35,339 bases of DNA. Origin: Gemmobacter serpentinus. Its GTDB lineage: Bacteria; Pseudomonadota; Alphaproteobacteria; Rhodobacterales; Rhodobacteraceae. Below are positions 24,997 to 33,334 of the stretch, piece by piece. The DNA lies in NCBI RefSeq assembly GCF_008973825.1, contig NZ_WCHR01000038.1:1-35339 (forward strand), written 5' to 3'. The notes beneath the pieces are model-generated. The model was not told the DNA's origin, ran no database searches, and was given only the letters and a program-made list of their open reading frames with translations. Position 1 is the first letter of the stretch. Every line of letters starts with the position of its first letter. The position numbers and the translations under genes were made by a program.

Positions 24997-26166
24997 ATGC
25001 GTGTGTTCAAACTTGCCGCCTTGGCGGCTATGGCGGCGCTTCCTGGGATGGCATTGGCCGAGGCTGCCGCGCCGGCGCCGACAGAGACGGCTGGGCTTCC
25101 GGCCATCTCGGTCTCCGAAGTGTCAAAGCGCCATCTGCGCGACCGGGTGATCGCGGGCGGGCTGGTCGGTGCCGTCGAAGAGGTGCTGGTGCAGCCCTTG
25201 GTCGAGGGCCAACCTATCGAGACGCTGGAAGCCGAGGTGGGCGATTACGTCGAGGCCGGGCAGGTTCTGGCGACGCTTTCGCCTTCGTCGCTGGGACTGC
25301 AGCGCAGCCAGTTGAAGGCAGCACTGGCGGCGGCTCGGGCGGCGGTGGCGCAGGCTGAGGCCGGTGTCCTGGAGGCGCAGGCCTCCGCCGATGAGGCGGC
25401 GCGTGTGGCAGATCGCACCCGCGCGCTGAACAAATCCGGCAATGCGGCGCAGGCGGCGCTGGATCAGGCCGAAGCCACCGCCACCGCAAGCAGCGCCCGC
25501 GCCACCGCGTCGCAGCAAACACTGGAATCGGCGATGGCGCAGGTCGAAAGCGCCGAGGCGCAATTGGCCAATATTGAACTGAACCTGACCCGCACCAAGG
25601 TTGTGGCCCCGGTCGCCGGCGAGGTTCTGTCGCGCAACGCCCAGATCGGTGCGGTGGCCAGTGCGGCGGGCCAGCCGATGTTCGTGCTGATGAAGGATGC
25701 GGCCCTTGAGGTGAAGGCAGAGATCGCCGAATCCGATCTGGTGAAGCTGCAACCCGGCATGACGGTCGCCATCCGCACCGCTGCCAGCCCCGAGGCGCTG
25801 CGCGGTTCGGTCCGGCTGGTGGAGCCGGGGGTGAATTCATCCTCGCGCCTTGGCATCGCGCGGATCGCCATCGACAATGCCCGTATCGTGCGGTCCGGCA
25901 TGTATGCCGATGCCGAGATTCTGGTGGCGGAACGCGTTGTGCTGGCGGTGCCGGTTTCGGCCATCGGCTCTACCCCGCAGGGGGCGATTATCCGCCGCGT
26001 GGCGGACGGCACCGTGCAGGAGGTGACGGTTCAGACCGGCATCCGTGACGGTGAATGGGTCGAGGTCAGCGAAGGCATCGCGGAGGGCGATCTGGTGGTG
26101 ACCAAGGCCGGGGCTTTCGTGCGGAACGGTGACCGGATCAATCCGGTGCTGGCCGCAGTCGAGTGA
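24997..26166 (+). CDS. RND efflux membrane fusion protein (periplasmic adaptor)
   Basis: Adaptor of 389 residues linking the RND permease to an outer-membrane channel. The signal peptide ends in ALA at residues 19-21. A biotinyl-lipoyl part (LEAEVGDYVEAGQVLATL) is followed by a long alanine- and glutamate-rich coiled-coil hairpin (about residues 103-200), the second lipoyl half (NLTRTKVVAPVAGEVLSRNAQIG region), a beta-barrel and a C-terminal membrane-proximal domain. It lacks a lipobox. AAAGGG lies just before ATG 24997. It sits between the TetR gene (4 bases) and the permease gene (10 bases). No TolC-type gene lies in the window, so the channel must be encoded elsewhere. Confidence 0.93.
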   Translation: MRVFKLAALAAMAALPGMALAEAAAPAPTETAGLPAISVSEVSKRHLRDRVIAGGLVGAVEEVLVQPLVEGQPIETLEAEVGDYVEAGQVLATLSPSSLGLQRSQLKAALAAARAAVAQAEAGVLEAQASADEAARVADRTRALNKSGNAAQAALDQAEATATASSARATASQQTLESAMAQVESAEAQLANIELNLTRTKVVAPVAGEVLSRNAQIGAVASAAGQPMFVLMKDAALEVKAEIAESDLVKLQPGMTVAIRTAASPEALRGSVRLVEPGVNSSSRLGIARIAIDNARIVRSGMYADAEILVAERVVLAVPVSAIGSTPQGAIIRRVADGTVQEVTVQTGIRDGEWVEVSEGIAEGDLVVTKAGAFVRNGDRINPVLAAVE

Positions 26167-26176
26167 GGATCGCGCG

Positions 26177-29100
26177 ATGAACTTTTCAGCATGGGCGATC
26201 CGCAACCCGATCGGGCCGCTTCTGGCCTTTTTCATCCTGATGATTCTGGGCTGGCAGAGCTTCAACGCTCTGCCGATCACCCGCTTTCCCAATATCGACG
26301 TGCCGCTGGTCGCGGTGACGGTGGTGCAATCGGGGGCCGCCCCGGCCGAGCTTGAGACGCAGGTTACCAAAGAGGTCGAGGATGCCGTGGCGGGCATCGC
26401 CGGGGTGAAAAAGGTGAACTCCACCATCACCGATGGTAGCAGCCAGACCCTGATCGAATTTCGCATGGATGTGCCGACCGACAAGGCGGTGCAGGATGTG
26501 AAGGATGCGGTCGACAAGGTGCGATCCGACCTGCCCGCCGATATCGAAGAGCCGATCATCAGCCGCATCGATGTCGAGGGGCAGGCGATCATGACCTTCG
26601 CGGTCTCCGCTCCCGATATGACCATCGAGGAACTGTCATGGTTCGTCGACGACACGGTGAAGCGCGCGCTTCAGGGCCGCCCCGGCGTGGGTCGGGTAGA
26701 CCGCTACGGCGGCGCGGATCGCGAGGTCCGCATCGAGCTGGACCCTGTGAAGCTGGGCTCTTGGGGCGTGACCGCGCAGCAGGTTTCGGCGCAGCTGCGC
26801 GCGACAAATGCCAATATCGGCTCTGGCCGGGCCGAGCTTGGTGTCAACGAACAGTCGATCCGCACGCTGGGCAATGCGCAGACGGTGGCCACGCTGTCGA
26901 ACACCATGATCGCGGTGGGCGACGGGCGGCATGTGCGCCTCGCCGATCTGGGGTCGGTGACCGATACCTATGAGGAAATGCGCAGCTTCGTGCGCTTTGA
27001 CGGCAAGCCGGTGGTGACCTTTGCCGTGTTCCGCGCCAAGGGCGCGTCCGAGGTGTCGGTGGCCGAGACGGTGAACGCGGCGCTGGACGAGCTGCGCGCG
27101 CGCAATCCGGGCGTCGGCATCAGCCTTGTCGATGACACGGTGTTCTACACCTATGGCAATTATGAAAGTGCGCTGCATACCCTGCTGGAAGGCGCGCTTC
27201 TGGCCGTGCTGGTGGTGCTGGCCTTCCTGAAGAACTGGCGCGCCACGCTGATCTCGGCCATGGCGCTGCCGCTTTCGGCGGTGCCGACCTTCTATGTGAT
27301 GGATCTGCTGGGCTTCTCGCTCAACCTTGTCTCTTTCCTTGCCATCACATTGGCGACCGGGATTCTGGTCGATGACGCGATTGTGGAGATCGAGAATATC
27401 GCGCGGCATATCCGCATGGGCAAATCGCCCTATCGCGCCTCGATCGATGCGGCGGACGAGATCGGTCTTGCGGTCATCGCGACCACCTCGACCATTATCG
27501 CGGTCTTCGTGCCGGTCAGCTTCATGCCCGGCATTCCGGGACAGTATTTCCGGCAGTTCGGCATGACGGTGGCGATTGCGGTCGCCTTCTCATTGCTGGT
27601 CGCGCGGCTGATCACGCCGATGATGGCCGCCTATCTGATGCGCGACAAGGATGCGGTCGGTCATGATGAGGATGGTCACAAGGATGGCCTGGCGATGCGC
27701 GGCTATCTCTGGCTGGTGCATCACACCACCGAGGGGCGGTTGAGCGTGCCGAACCCGCTGGCGCTGATCGGCATTCGCCGCGTGCTGCCGGATTGGCAGA
27801 GGCTGCGCCCCCTTTGGACCTGGTATCAGCGCATCCAGAGCGAAAGCCTGCGCTTCATCGGCTGGCTGGTGAACATTCCGGTCGCGCTGGCTGGTTTGGC
27901 ATTAGCCTTCGTGCTGCGCCTGCTGCGGGCACCGCGGTTCTTTGTGAACACCTATTACCTGACGCTGGTTGCCGCCTTTGTCGCGCTTGCTGTTTCGATC
28001 CATTACATGGCGAAGGTGCCGGGGGATTTCCTGCCCCCCGAGGATGTCAGCCGCATCTCGATCAGCGTGGAATTGCCGCCCGGCACAACGCTGGCCGAGA
28101 CCGAGCGGGTGACCGATGACATGTTCGCCCGCATCCGCGATGTGGAAGGGGTGGATCGTATCCTCGTCGTGGGCGGCAGCTCGCCCACCGGCGATCTGGA
28201 TCTGCGCCGCGCCTCCATCGCGGTCATGCTGGAAAAGCTGGACCATTCGCTGCTGCACAAGCTGGTCAAGATCGGCAATGGTATTCCGGGCCTTGCCGCA
28301 CTGGTGCCCGATCTGCCCGCGAATGGCCGGGAACGTCCGCAGAACGAGATCGAGGCCGAGATCATGGCGATTCTGCAGCAAGTGCCGGATTCGCGCATCA
28401 GCAAATTGAACGACCGGGGCGAGCGGGATTATTCCTTCTCGATCCTGTCGGACAATGCCGACGATCTGAACGCGGCAGCGACCATGCTGGAACATGCGCT
28501 GGCGGGCGATCCGCTGCTGGCGAATGTGTCCTCCGAAGGCGCGCTGCCCCGGCCAGAGTTGCATATCGAGCCAAAGCTGGAGGAGGCCGCGCGTCTTGGC
28601 GTCACCACGGCGGCGATTGCCGATGTGCTGCGGGTCGCGACCCTGGGCGATTTCGACGCGGCCCTGGCCAAGTTGACCATCGACAGCCGGCAGATTCCGG
28701 TGCGGGTGCGGCTGAATGATGCGACACGCAACGACATTGCCCGCATCGCTGCGCTGAAAGTTCCGACCAGCAATGGCGGGACCGTGCCGCTGAATGCGGT
28801 GGCCTCGATCCAGATCTCGCAGGGGCCGTCGCTGATTGAACGTCTGAACCGCGAGCGCATGGTGACCATTGGTGCCAGCCGTCCGTTGGGCGTGGCGCTG
28901 GACACGATGACCGCGCGCGCGGATGAGGTTGCGGCTGGGTTGGATCTGCCGCCTTCGGTGCGGCTTTCGGCCTCGGGTGATGCAGAGATCCAGGCCGAGA
29001 TGAACCAGAGCTTCATGAATGCCATGCTGATGGGGCTGATGCTGGTTCTTTCGGTTCTGATCCTGCTGTTCCGGTCGTTCATCCAGCCCTTCACCATCCT

Positions 29101-29665
29101 GTTCTCATTGCCGCTGGCGATTGGCGGGGTGGCGGGGGCGCTGATCCTGACCAATTCGGCGCTGTCGATGCCGGTGATGATCGGCATCCTGATGCTGATG
29201 GGGATCGTGACCAAGAACGCCATTCTGCTGGTGGATTTTGCCATCGAGATGCGGGCGCGCGGCATGGGCCGGATGCAGGCGGTGATCGAGGCCGGGCACA
29301 AGCGGGCGCAACCGATCGTCATGACTTCGATCGCGATGTCGGCAGGGATGCTGCCTTCGGCGCTTGGGGTGGGCGAAGGTGGGGCCTTCCGCGCGCCGAT
29401 GGCAACCTCGGTGATCGGGGGAATCATCGTCTCGACCGTTCTGTCGCTGGTGGTGGTGCCTGCCTTCTTCCTTATCATGGATGATCTGTCGCGCCTGATC
29501 GCACGGCTGACACGCGGCCTTGTCGGACCAAAAGAGGTGGAGCCTGAGATCCTGAACCCGGAGGCCGTGACGGAAGGTCTGGGCGATCTTCAACGCCGGA
29601 TCGGGCGGCTGGAAGATCGTAGCCCGCCAGGCGACAGCAAGCCCAAGCTGATCGTCGCGGAATGA
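26177..29665 (+). CDS. RND efflux permease with extended central region
   Basis: Proton-driven inner-membrane transporter of 1162 residues (AcrB/MexB type, closer to the HAE1-like group). The proton relay aspartates D399 and D400 lie in ILVDDAIVEIENI, and a lysine at 1013 in TKNAILLVDFA corresponds to the AcrB TM10 lysine. Porter-domain repeats follow the usual order. The protein is about 110 residues longer than AcrB (1049). Much of this is between about residues 488 and 610, which hold a charged HDEDGHKDG stretch and two hydrophobic segments (FIGWLVNIPVALAGLALAFV and YYLTLVAAFVALAVSIHYM) where AcrB has one. Substrates unknown. Confidence 0.95.
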   Translation: MNFSAWAIRNPIGPLLAFFILMILGWQSFNALPITRFPNIDVPLVAVTVVQSGAAPAELETQVTKEVEDAVAGIAGVKKVNSTITDGSSQTLIEFRMDVPTDKAVQDVKDAVDKVRSDLPADIEEPIISRIDVEGQAIMTFAVSAPDMTIEELSWFVDDTVKRALQGRPGVGRVDRYGGADREVRIELDPVKLGSWGVTAQQVSAQLRATNANIGSGRAELGVNEQSIRTLGNAQTVATLSNTMIAVGDGRHVRLADLGSVTDTYEEMRSFVRFDGKPVVTFAVFRAKGASEVSVAETVNAALDELRARNPGVGISLVDDTVFYTYGNYESALHTLLEGALLAVLVVLAFLKNWRATLISAMALPLSAVPTFYVMDLLGFSLNLVSFLAITLATGILVDDAIVEIENIARHIRMGKSPYRASIDAADEIGLAVIATTSTIIAVFVPVSFMPGIPGQYFRQFGMTVAIAVAFSLLVARLITPMMAAYLMRDKDAVGHDEDGHKDGLAMRGYLWLVHHTTEGRLSVPNPLALIGIRRVLPDWQRLRPLWTWYQRIQSESLRFIGWLVNIPVALAGLALAFVLRLLRAPRFFVNTYYLTLVAAFVALAVSIHYMAKVPGDFLPPEDVSRISISVELPPGTTLAETERVTDDMFARIRDVEGVDRILVVGGSSPTGDLDLRRASIAVMLEKLDHSLLHKLVKIGNGIPGLAALVPDLPANGRERPQNEIEAEIMAILQQVPDSRISKLNDRGERDYSFSILSDNADDLNAAATMLEHALAGDPLLANVSSEGALPRPELHIEPKLEEAARLGVTTAAIADVLRVATLGDFDAALAKLTIDSRQIPVRVRLNDATRNDIARIAALKVPTSNGGTVPLNAVASIQISQGPSLIERLNRERMVTIGASRPLGVALDTMTARADEVAAGLDLPPSVRLSASGDAEIQAEMNQSFMNAMLMGLMLVLSVLILLFRSFIQPFTILFSLPLAIGGVAGALILTNSALSMPVMIGILMLMGIVTKNAILLVDFAIEMRARGMGRMQAVIEAGHKRAQPIVMTSIAMSAGMLPSALGVGEGGAFRAPMATSVIGGIIVSTVLSLVVVPAFFLIMDDLSRLIARLTRGLVGPKEVEPEILNPEAVTEGLGDLQRRIGRLEDRSPPGDSKPKLIVAE

Positions 29666-29668
29666 CAG

Positions 29669-29717
29669 AGACGCCGCCCCAAAGACGCCGCGCCGACTGG
29701 GGCGGCGTCTTTTCTTT
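29669..29717 (+). terminator. Rho-independent terminator of the RND operon
   Basis: AGACGCCGCCCC at 29669-29680 pairs perfectly with GGGGCGGCGTCT at 29699-29710 (12 bp, 18-base loop), followed by TTTCTTT. It starts three bases after the permease stop. Confidence 0.88.
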
Positions 29718-29761
29718 CGGCACCGGGTTTGGCAATCTGTCCCGGAACGACGGAGGCAGAG

Positions 29762-30328
29762 ATGGGCAACCTGACGGCAGCTTTGAGCGCCATTGACGCG
29801 GCGAATGCGGCGGATCCCACTCAGGAGGCAGGCCGCCCCGCCGCGCTGCTTTATGGAGAGCGGATGAGTGCGGAACTGGACCGCCTGTTCCCGCAGGCGG
29901 GTGATGTGCTGCGCATTGCGGCACGCGGCCAGCATGTCGAACGTTGGCTGTTACCGCGCAAGGATTACCCGGAAGGCAAGGCCGGCTATTTCGCCTGGCG
30001 TCGCGAACAGGGTCGCCGCCATGGCGAGCGGGTCGCAGGCATGATGGCCGAGGCTGGCTACGATGCGCAGGCGCAGGCCCGCGTTGGCACGCTGCTGCGC
30101 AAGGAAGGACTGAAGCGCGACGCCGATGTGCAGGCGCTGGAAGATGTGATCTGCTTCGTCTTCGTGCGCCACTATTTCGCGGATTTCGCGGCCAGCCATC
30201 CCGATGACGACATGGTGGACATCGTGGCTAAGACTGCGCGCAAGATGTCGGGGGCCGCGCGGGCGCGGATGCTGGACGAGTTCGCTTTGCCGGACGCCTT
30301 GGCGGCGGTGGTGAGGGCGGCAGGGTAG
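29762..30328 (+). CDS. DUF4202 family protein
   Basis: Protein of 188 residues matching the DUF4202 family as I recall it: ALLYGERMSAELDRLFP near the N-terminus, RGQHVERWLLPRKDYPEGKAGYFAWRR in the middle, and EDVICFVFVRHYFADF later. Conserved His, Arg and Asp residues in these segments suggest an enzyme or nucleotide/metal-binding protein, but no reaction is established to my knowledge. There is no signal peptide, so it is cytoplasmic. ATG 29762 has GGAGG close upstream. It is flanked by the RND terminator and a dispersed two-hairpin element after its stop, so it is probably transcribed alone. Confidence 0.85.
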   Translation: MGNLTAALSAIDAANAADPTQEAGRPAALLYGERMSAELDRLFPQAGDVLRIAARGQHVERWLLPRKDYPEGKAGYFAWRREQGRRHGERVAGMMAEAGYDAQAQARVGTLLRKEGLKRDADVQALEDVICFVFVRHYFADFAASHPDDDMVDIVAKTARKMSGAARARMLDEFALPDALAAVVRAAG

Positions 30329-30329
30329 A

Positions 30330-30390
30330 GGGGGGCTCTGCCCCCGACCGCGCCTTTGGCGCGGCCACCCCCGGGATATTTAAGAACAGA
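30330..30390 (+). repeat. dispersed two-hairpin element, copy B (after DUF4202 gene)
   Basis: Just after the stop: GGGGGC-TCT-GCCCCC (30331-30345), then CCGCGCC-TTT-GGCGCGG (30348-30364), then CCCCCGGGATATTTAAGAACAGA. Same layout as copies at 5211-5263 (minus) and 33262-33321. The hairpins probably end or protect the 3' end of the transcript; there is no T tract. Confidence 0.8.
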
Positions 30391-30411
30391 TGAAAGGGGT
30401 GGGGAGGCGGG

Positions 30412-31221
30412 TCAGTCTTGCTGTGACCAGTCCGGCTTGCGCTTTTCAAGGAAGGCCTGGATGCCCTCTTCGGTGTCGCGCCACAGCATGTTTTCCTGCA
30501 TGACCGTCGCGGTATGGGCATAGGCTGCGGCCAGCGGCATCTCGATCTGGTCATAGAATGCGCGTTTGCCGATCTTGACGGCGGCACCGAGTTTCACCGC
30601 GACTGTCTGGGCCAGTGCAAGCGTCTCGGTGGCAAGGTCGTCCTGCGGGACGACGCGGTTCACCAGACCCAGTTCGCGGGCGCGGTCGGCATCGATGAAC
30701 GCGCCGGTCGTCAGCATCTCGAACGCCTGCTTGCGCGGGATGTTGCGGCTGAGCGCGACCATCGGCGTTGCGCAAAACAGGCCGATATTCACCCCGTTCA
30801 CCCCGAAGCGTGTGCCATCAGCCGCAACCGCCATATCGCAGGTCGCGACAAGCTGGCACCCGGCGGCGGTGGCGATGCCATGCACCTCGGCGATCACGGG
30901 TTGGGGCAGGGCTGGGATCATTTGCATAAGCGCGCCGCAGCGGTTGAACAGATCCAGGAAATAGGCGGCACCCTTGTCGGCGCGCGCACGCGCTGCCTGC
31001 ATCTCTTTCAGGTCATGGCCCGCACAGAAAGCCTTGCCGGCCCCGGCCAGGATGATGACGCGGGTCTGGCGATCCGTGGACAGTGTGGTGAAGGCGTCAC
31101 GCAGCGCGGCCAGCATCGCATCCGACAGCGCGTTCAGGCTTTGCGGCGTGTTCAGCACCAGCCGCGTCACTGCGCCATGACGTTCGGCCAACAGCAAGTC
31201 GGGCAGAATCAGATCGGTCAT
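30412..31221 (-). CDS. enoyl-CoA hydratase/isomerase family protein, ECHDC3-like
   Basis: Crotonase-fold protein of 269 residues. FCAGHDLKEM (65-74) and GIATAAGCQLVATCDMAVA (115-133) match the oxyanion-hole regions, and GVNIGLFCATPMVALSRNIPRKQAFEML is close to the ECHDC3 group of animals and bacteria as I recall. In classical enoyl-CoA hydratases two catalytic glutamates occur; here Q123 stands in the first position and no glutamate is evident in the second, so ordinary hydratase activity is doubtful. ATG 31221 has AGAGGAAA eight bases upstream. It is divergent from the thioesterase gene, across 44 bases. A CoA-thioester substrate is inferred from the fold. Confidence 0.88.
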   Translation of the reverse strand: MTDLILPDLLLAERHGAVTRLVLNTPQSLNALSDAMLAALRDAFTTLSTDRQTRVIILAGAGKAFCAGHDLKEMQAARARADKGAAYFLDLFNRCGALMQMIPALPQPVIAEVHGIATAAGCQLVATCDMAVAADGTRFGVNGVNIGLFCATPMVALSRNIPRKQAFEMLTTGAFIDADRARELGLVNRVVPQDDLATETLALAQTVAVKLGAAVKIGKRAFYDQIEMPLAAAYAHTATVMQENMLWRDTEEGIQAFLEKRKPDWSQQD

Positions 31222-31265
31222 CTTGTGTTTCCTCTGCTTTGGCGGAAGGCTAGCCTTAGAGGAAA

Positions 31266-31736
31266 ATGGAGGAAAGCGTGGACGCAGCCGAGTTGCAGGC
31301 CTTTCTGACCCGCGAATTTCCGCAGGTGGCCGAGGATTTCATCGTCGAGGCGGTGGGTGAGGAATGCGTGATCCGGCTGAGGGTGGCGGACCGCCACCTG
31401 CGCCCCGGCGGCACGGTCTCTGGCCCGACGATGTTCGCGCTGGCCGATGTGGGGATCTATCTCGCGATCCTGCACCGGCTTGGGCCGGTTGCGCTGGCGG
31501 TGACCACCAATTGCAGCATGGATTTCATGCGCAAGCCCGAGGCGGGGCGCGATCTGATCGCCCATGTCCGGCTGTTGAAGCTGGGCCGGGTGCTGGCCGT
31601 CGGCGATGTGCTGATCTATTCCGAAGGGGGCACCGCGCCGGTGGCGCGTGCCAGCATGACCTATTCCATCCCGCCACGGGAAAAGCCCGATCCGGCGAAG
31701 TCTGACCCGGCAAAGCCCGAAGCGGCCAGGGCCTGA
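31266..31736 (+). CDS. PaaI family thioesterase (hotdog fold)
   Basis: Hotdog-fold acyl-CoA thioesterase of 156 residues. The PGGTVSGPTMFALADVGIYLAIL segment is the hotdog helix with the active-site Asp position, followed by TTNCSMDFMRKP and ARVRLLKLGR-like strands of the PaaI/YbgC type. The C-terminal tail repeats DPAK (PDPAKSDPAKPEAARA) and is probably disordered. ATG 31266 has AGAGGAAA before it; GTG 31278 with GGAGG before it is equally possible and would shorten the protein by four residues. It diverges from the crotonase gene, so both may act on the same CoA esters. Its stop is 13 bases from the convergent bactofilin stop. Confidence 0.87.
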   Translation: MEESVDAAELQAFLTREFPQVAEDFIVEAVGEECVIRLRVADRHLRPGGTVSGPTMFALADVGIYLAILHRLGPVALAVTTNCSMDFMRKPEAGRDLIAHVRLLKLGRVLAVGDVLIYSEGGTAPVARASMTYSIPPREKPDPAKSDPAKPEAARA

Positions 31737-31749
31737 CTGCAGCTTGTCT

Positions 31750-32094
31750 TCAGGCGGAGGTGGTGCGGGTGAACCGCCCTTCGATCTGGGCCCCGCTTTC
31801 AATGGTGAGGTTTTGATAATTCACATCGGCGCGAACCTCTGCAGCCGAGCGCAGGATCAGCACCACGCATGAGATCTTGCCGTCCATCTGGCCGCGGATA
31901 TCGACGGTTTCGGCCGAGATTGCGCCGGTCACCCGGCCACCAGCCCCGACAATTGCGGCACGGGCGGCAATCTTGCCTTCGACCGTGCCGGTCACCTCCA
32001 CTGTGCCTTCTGCACCGATATCGCCGGTGATGGTGACATCGGCGCCGATCAGCGAACGGCCGGCGGCGGCGGAGGGGCGGTGCGAATCGGTCAT
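31750..32094 (-). CDS. bactofilin family protein
   Basis: Polymer-forming cytoskeletal protein of 114 residues. The central SLIGADVTITGDIGAEGTVEVTGTVEGKI segment and the following GRVTGAISAETVDIRGQMDGKI repeats form the right-handed beta helix of bactofilins, with short flexible ends. Such proteins assemble without nucleotide and can scaffold cell-shape or envelope machinery. ATG 32094 has AGGA nine bases upstream. No peptidase or other common partner is adjacent (the neighbours are a thioesterase and a ureohydrolase), so the role here is open. It is divergent from the ureohydrolase gene across 193 bases. Confidence 0.93.
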   Translation of the reverse strand: MTDSHRPSAAAGRSLIGADVTITGDIGAEGTVEVTGTVEGKIAARAAIVGAGGRVTGAISAETVDIRGQMDGKISCVVLILRSAAEVRADVNYQNLTIESGAQIEGRFTRTTSA

Positions 32095-32287
32095 GATGAG
32101 GTCCTGTTCAGGCTTTGCGCGATAGAGGCGCAGGGGCGGGCGGGGGTCAAGCCCCGCAGGTGCGGGAAACGCCGCTGTGACCGGCTTGTGCTCCGCGCAT
32201 GGGCAGGATGTCGCTTTCAGACGTGACAGGCATCGGGTGGGGTGGTTGACTGGCAATGTGATCAAATTCTGCAAGGAAGGGTCGGGA

Positions 32288-33247
32288 ATGGACACGTTCT
32301 TCACGCCGGTCTCGGGTTTCGATCTGCCGCGCTTTGCGGGCGTGCCGACCTTCATGCGGCTGCCGCATCTGGGGCTGGATCATCCGCGCATCGCCGAGGT
32401 CCAGGTCGGACTGATTGGCGCGCCCTGGGATGGCGGCACGACCAATCGCCCGGGGCCCCGGCACGGGCCGCGCCAGCTGCGCGATGCCTCGACCATGATC
32501 CGGGCACAGAACGGCGTGACCGGCATCCGCCCGTTTGAAATGGTGCGCTGCGCCGATCTGGGCGATGTGGGGCCGAACCCCGCCGATCTGATGGATACGC
32601 TGGCACGAATGGAGGCGTTCTATACCACACTGCGCGGCAAGGGGATCATTCCGCTGACAGCAGGGGGCGACCATCTGTGCAGCCTGCCGATCCTGCGGGC
32701 GCTGGCGAAGGACCGTCCCCTCGGTATGATCCATTTCGACAGCCATACCGACCTGTTCCACAGCTATTTCGGCGGCACCATGTATACCCATGGCACGCCC
32801 TTCCGCCGCGCGGTGGAGGAGGGGCTGCTGGATCCGCACCGGGTGACCCAGATCGGCATCCGTGGCAGCGCTTATGACAGCGAGGATCGCGATTTCGCCC
32901 GCGCTGTCGGCATCAGGGTGATCCCGATCGAGGAGTTCCATCAGCGCGGCCCCGAGGATGTGATGGCCGAAGCCCGCGACCGCGCAGGCGCGGGCGAGAC
33001 CTATGTCAGCTATGACATCGACTTTGTCGATCCGGCCTATGCGCCGGGCACCGGCACGCCGGAGGTGGGCGGGCCGACCTCGTGGCAGGCCTTGCAGGTG
33101 GCGATGGGGCTGCGCGGTGTGAAGATCGCGGGGGCAGATCTGGTCGAGGTCTCGCCGCCCTTCGATCCGTCGGGCGGCACCGCCTTCCTTGGCGTTTCGA
33201 TCATGTTCGAGATGCTTTGCGCGATGGCCGAAGGCATGGGGACCTAA
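32288..33247 (+). CDS. agmatinase-family ureohydrolase
   Basis: Binuclear metal hydrolase of 319 residues that releases urea from a guanidino compound. Metal ligands seen: H129 in GGDHL, D151, H153 and D155 in DSHTD, and D243 and D245 in SYDIDFVDP. YTHGT near 166-170 matches a substrate-loop position. It would be annotated agmatinase (speB), but the N-terminus (FDLPRFAGVPTFMRLPHL) also resembles guanidinobutyrase and related members, so the substrate is uncertain. ATG 32288 has AAGGAAGGG nearby. A hairpin element separates it from the amidohydrolase downstream. If it does cut agmatine, it would supply putrescine to the polyamine pair at 2684-5051. Confidence 0.88.
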   Translation: MDTFFTPVSGFDLPRFAGVPTFMRLPHLGLDHPRIAEVQVGLIGAPWDGGTTNRPGPRHGPRQLRDASTMIRAQNGVTGIRPFEMVRCADLGDVGPNPADLMDTLARMEAFYTTLRGKGIIPLTAGGDHLCSLPILRALAKDRPLGMIHFDSHTDLFHSYFGGTMYTHGTPFRRAVEEGLLDPHRVTQIGIRGSAYDSEDRDFARAVGIRVIPIEEFHQRGPEDVMAEARDRAGAGETYVSYDIDFVDPAYAPGTGTPEVGGPTSWQALQVAMGLRGVKIAGADLVEVSPPFDPSGGTAFLGVSIMFEMLCAMAEGMGT

Positions 33248-33261
33248 AGGGGCGGGATGAA

Positions 33262-33321
33262 GGGGGCGCTGCCCCTGGCCGCGCCTTTGGCGCGTCCTTC
33301 CCCGGGATATTTGAAGACAGA
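33262..33321 (+). repeat. dispersed two-hairpin element, copy C (after ureohydrolase gene)
   Basis: GGGGC-GCT-GCCCC (33263-33275), CGCGCC-TTT-GGCGCG (33280-33294), then CCCCGGGATATTTGAAGACAG. It lies in the 87-base gap before the amidohydrolase gene, whose ribosome site follows directly. Same layout as 5211-5263 (minus) and 30330-30390. Confidence 0.8.
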
Positions 33322-33334
33322 AAATGGAGCAGGG

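Noticed and set aside
31690-31733. DPAK repeat at the end of the thioesterase as a functional motif
   Set aside because: Only two imperfect units in a short Pro/Ala/Lys-rich tail; best read as a disordered end.
5211-33321. Three repeat copies as a CRISPR array or transposon ends
   Set aside because: The copies are far apart, follow stop codons, have no spacers, target duplications or transposase, and behave as intergenic hairpin elements.
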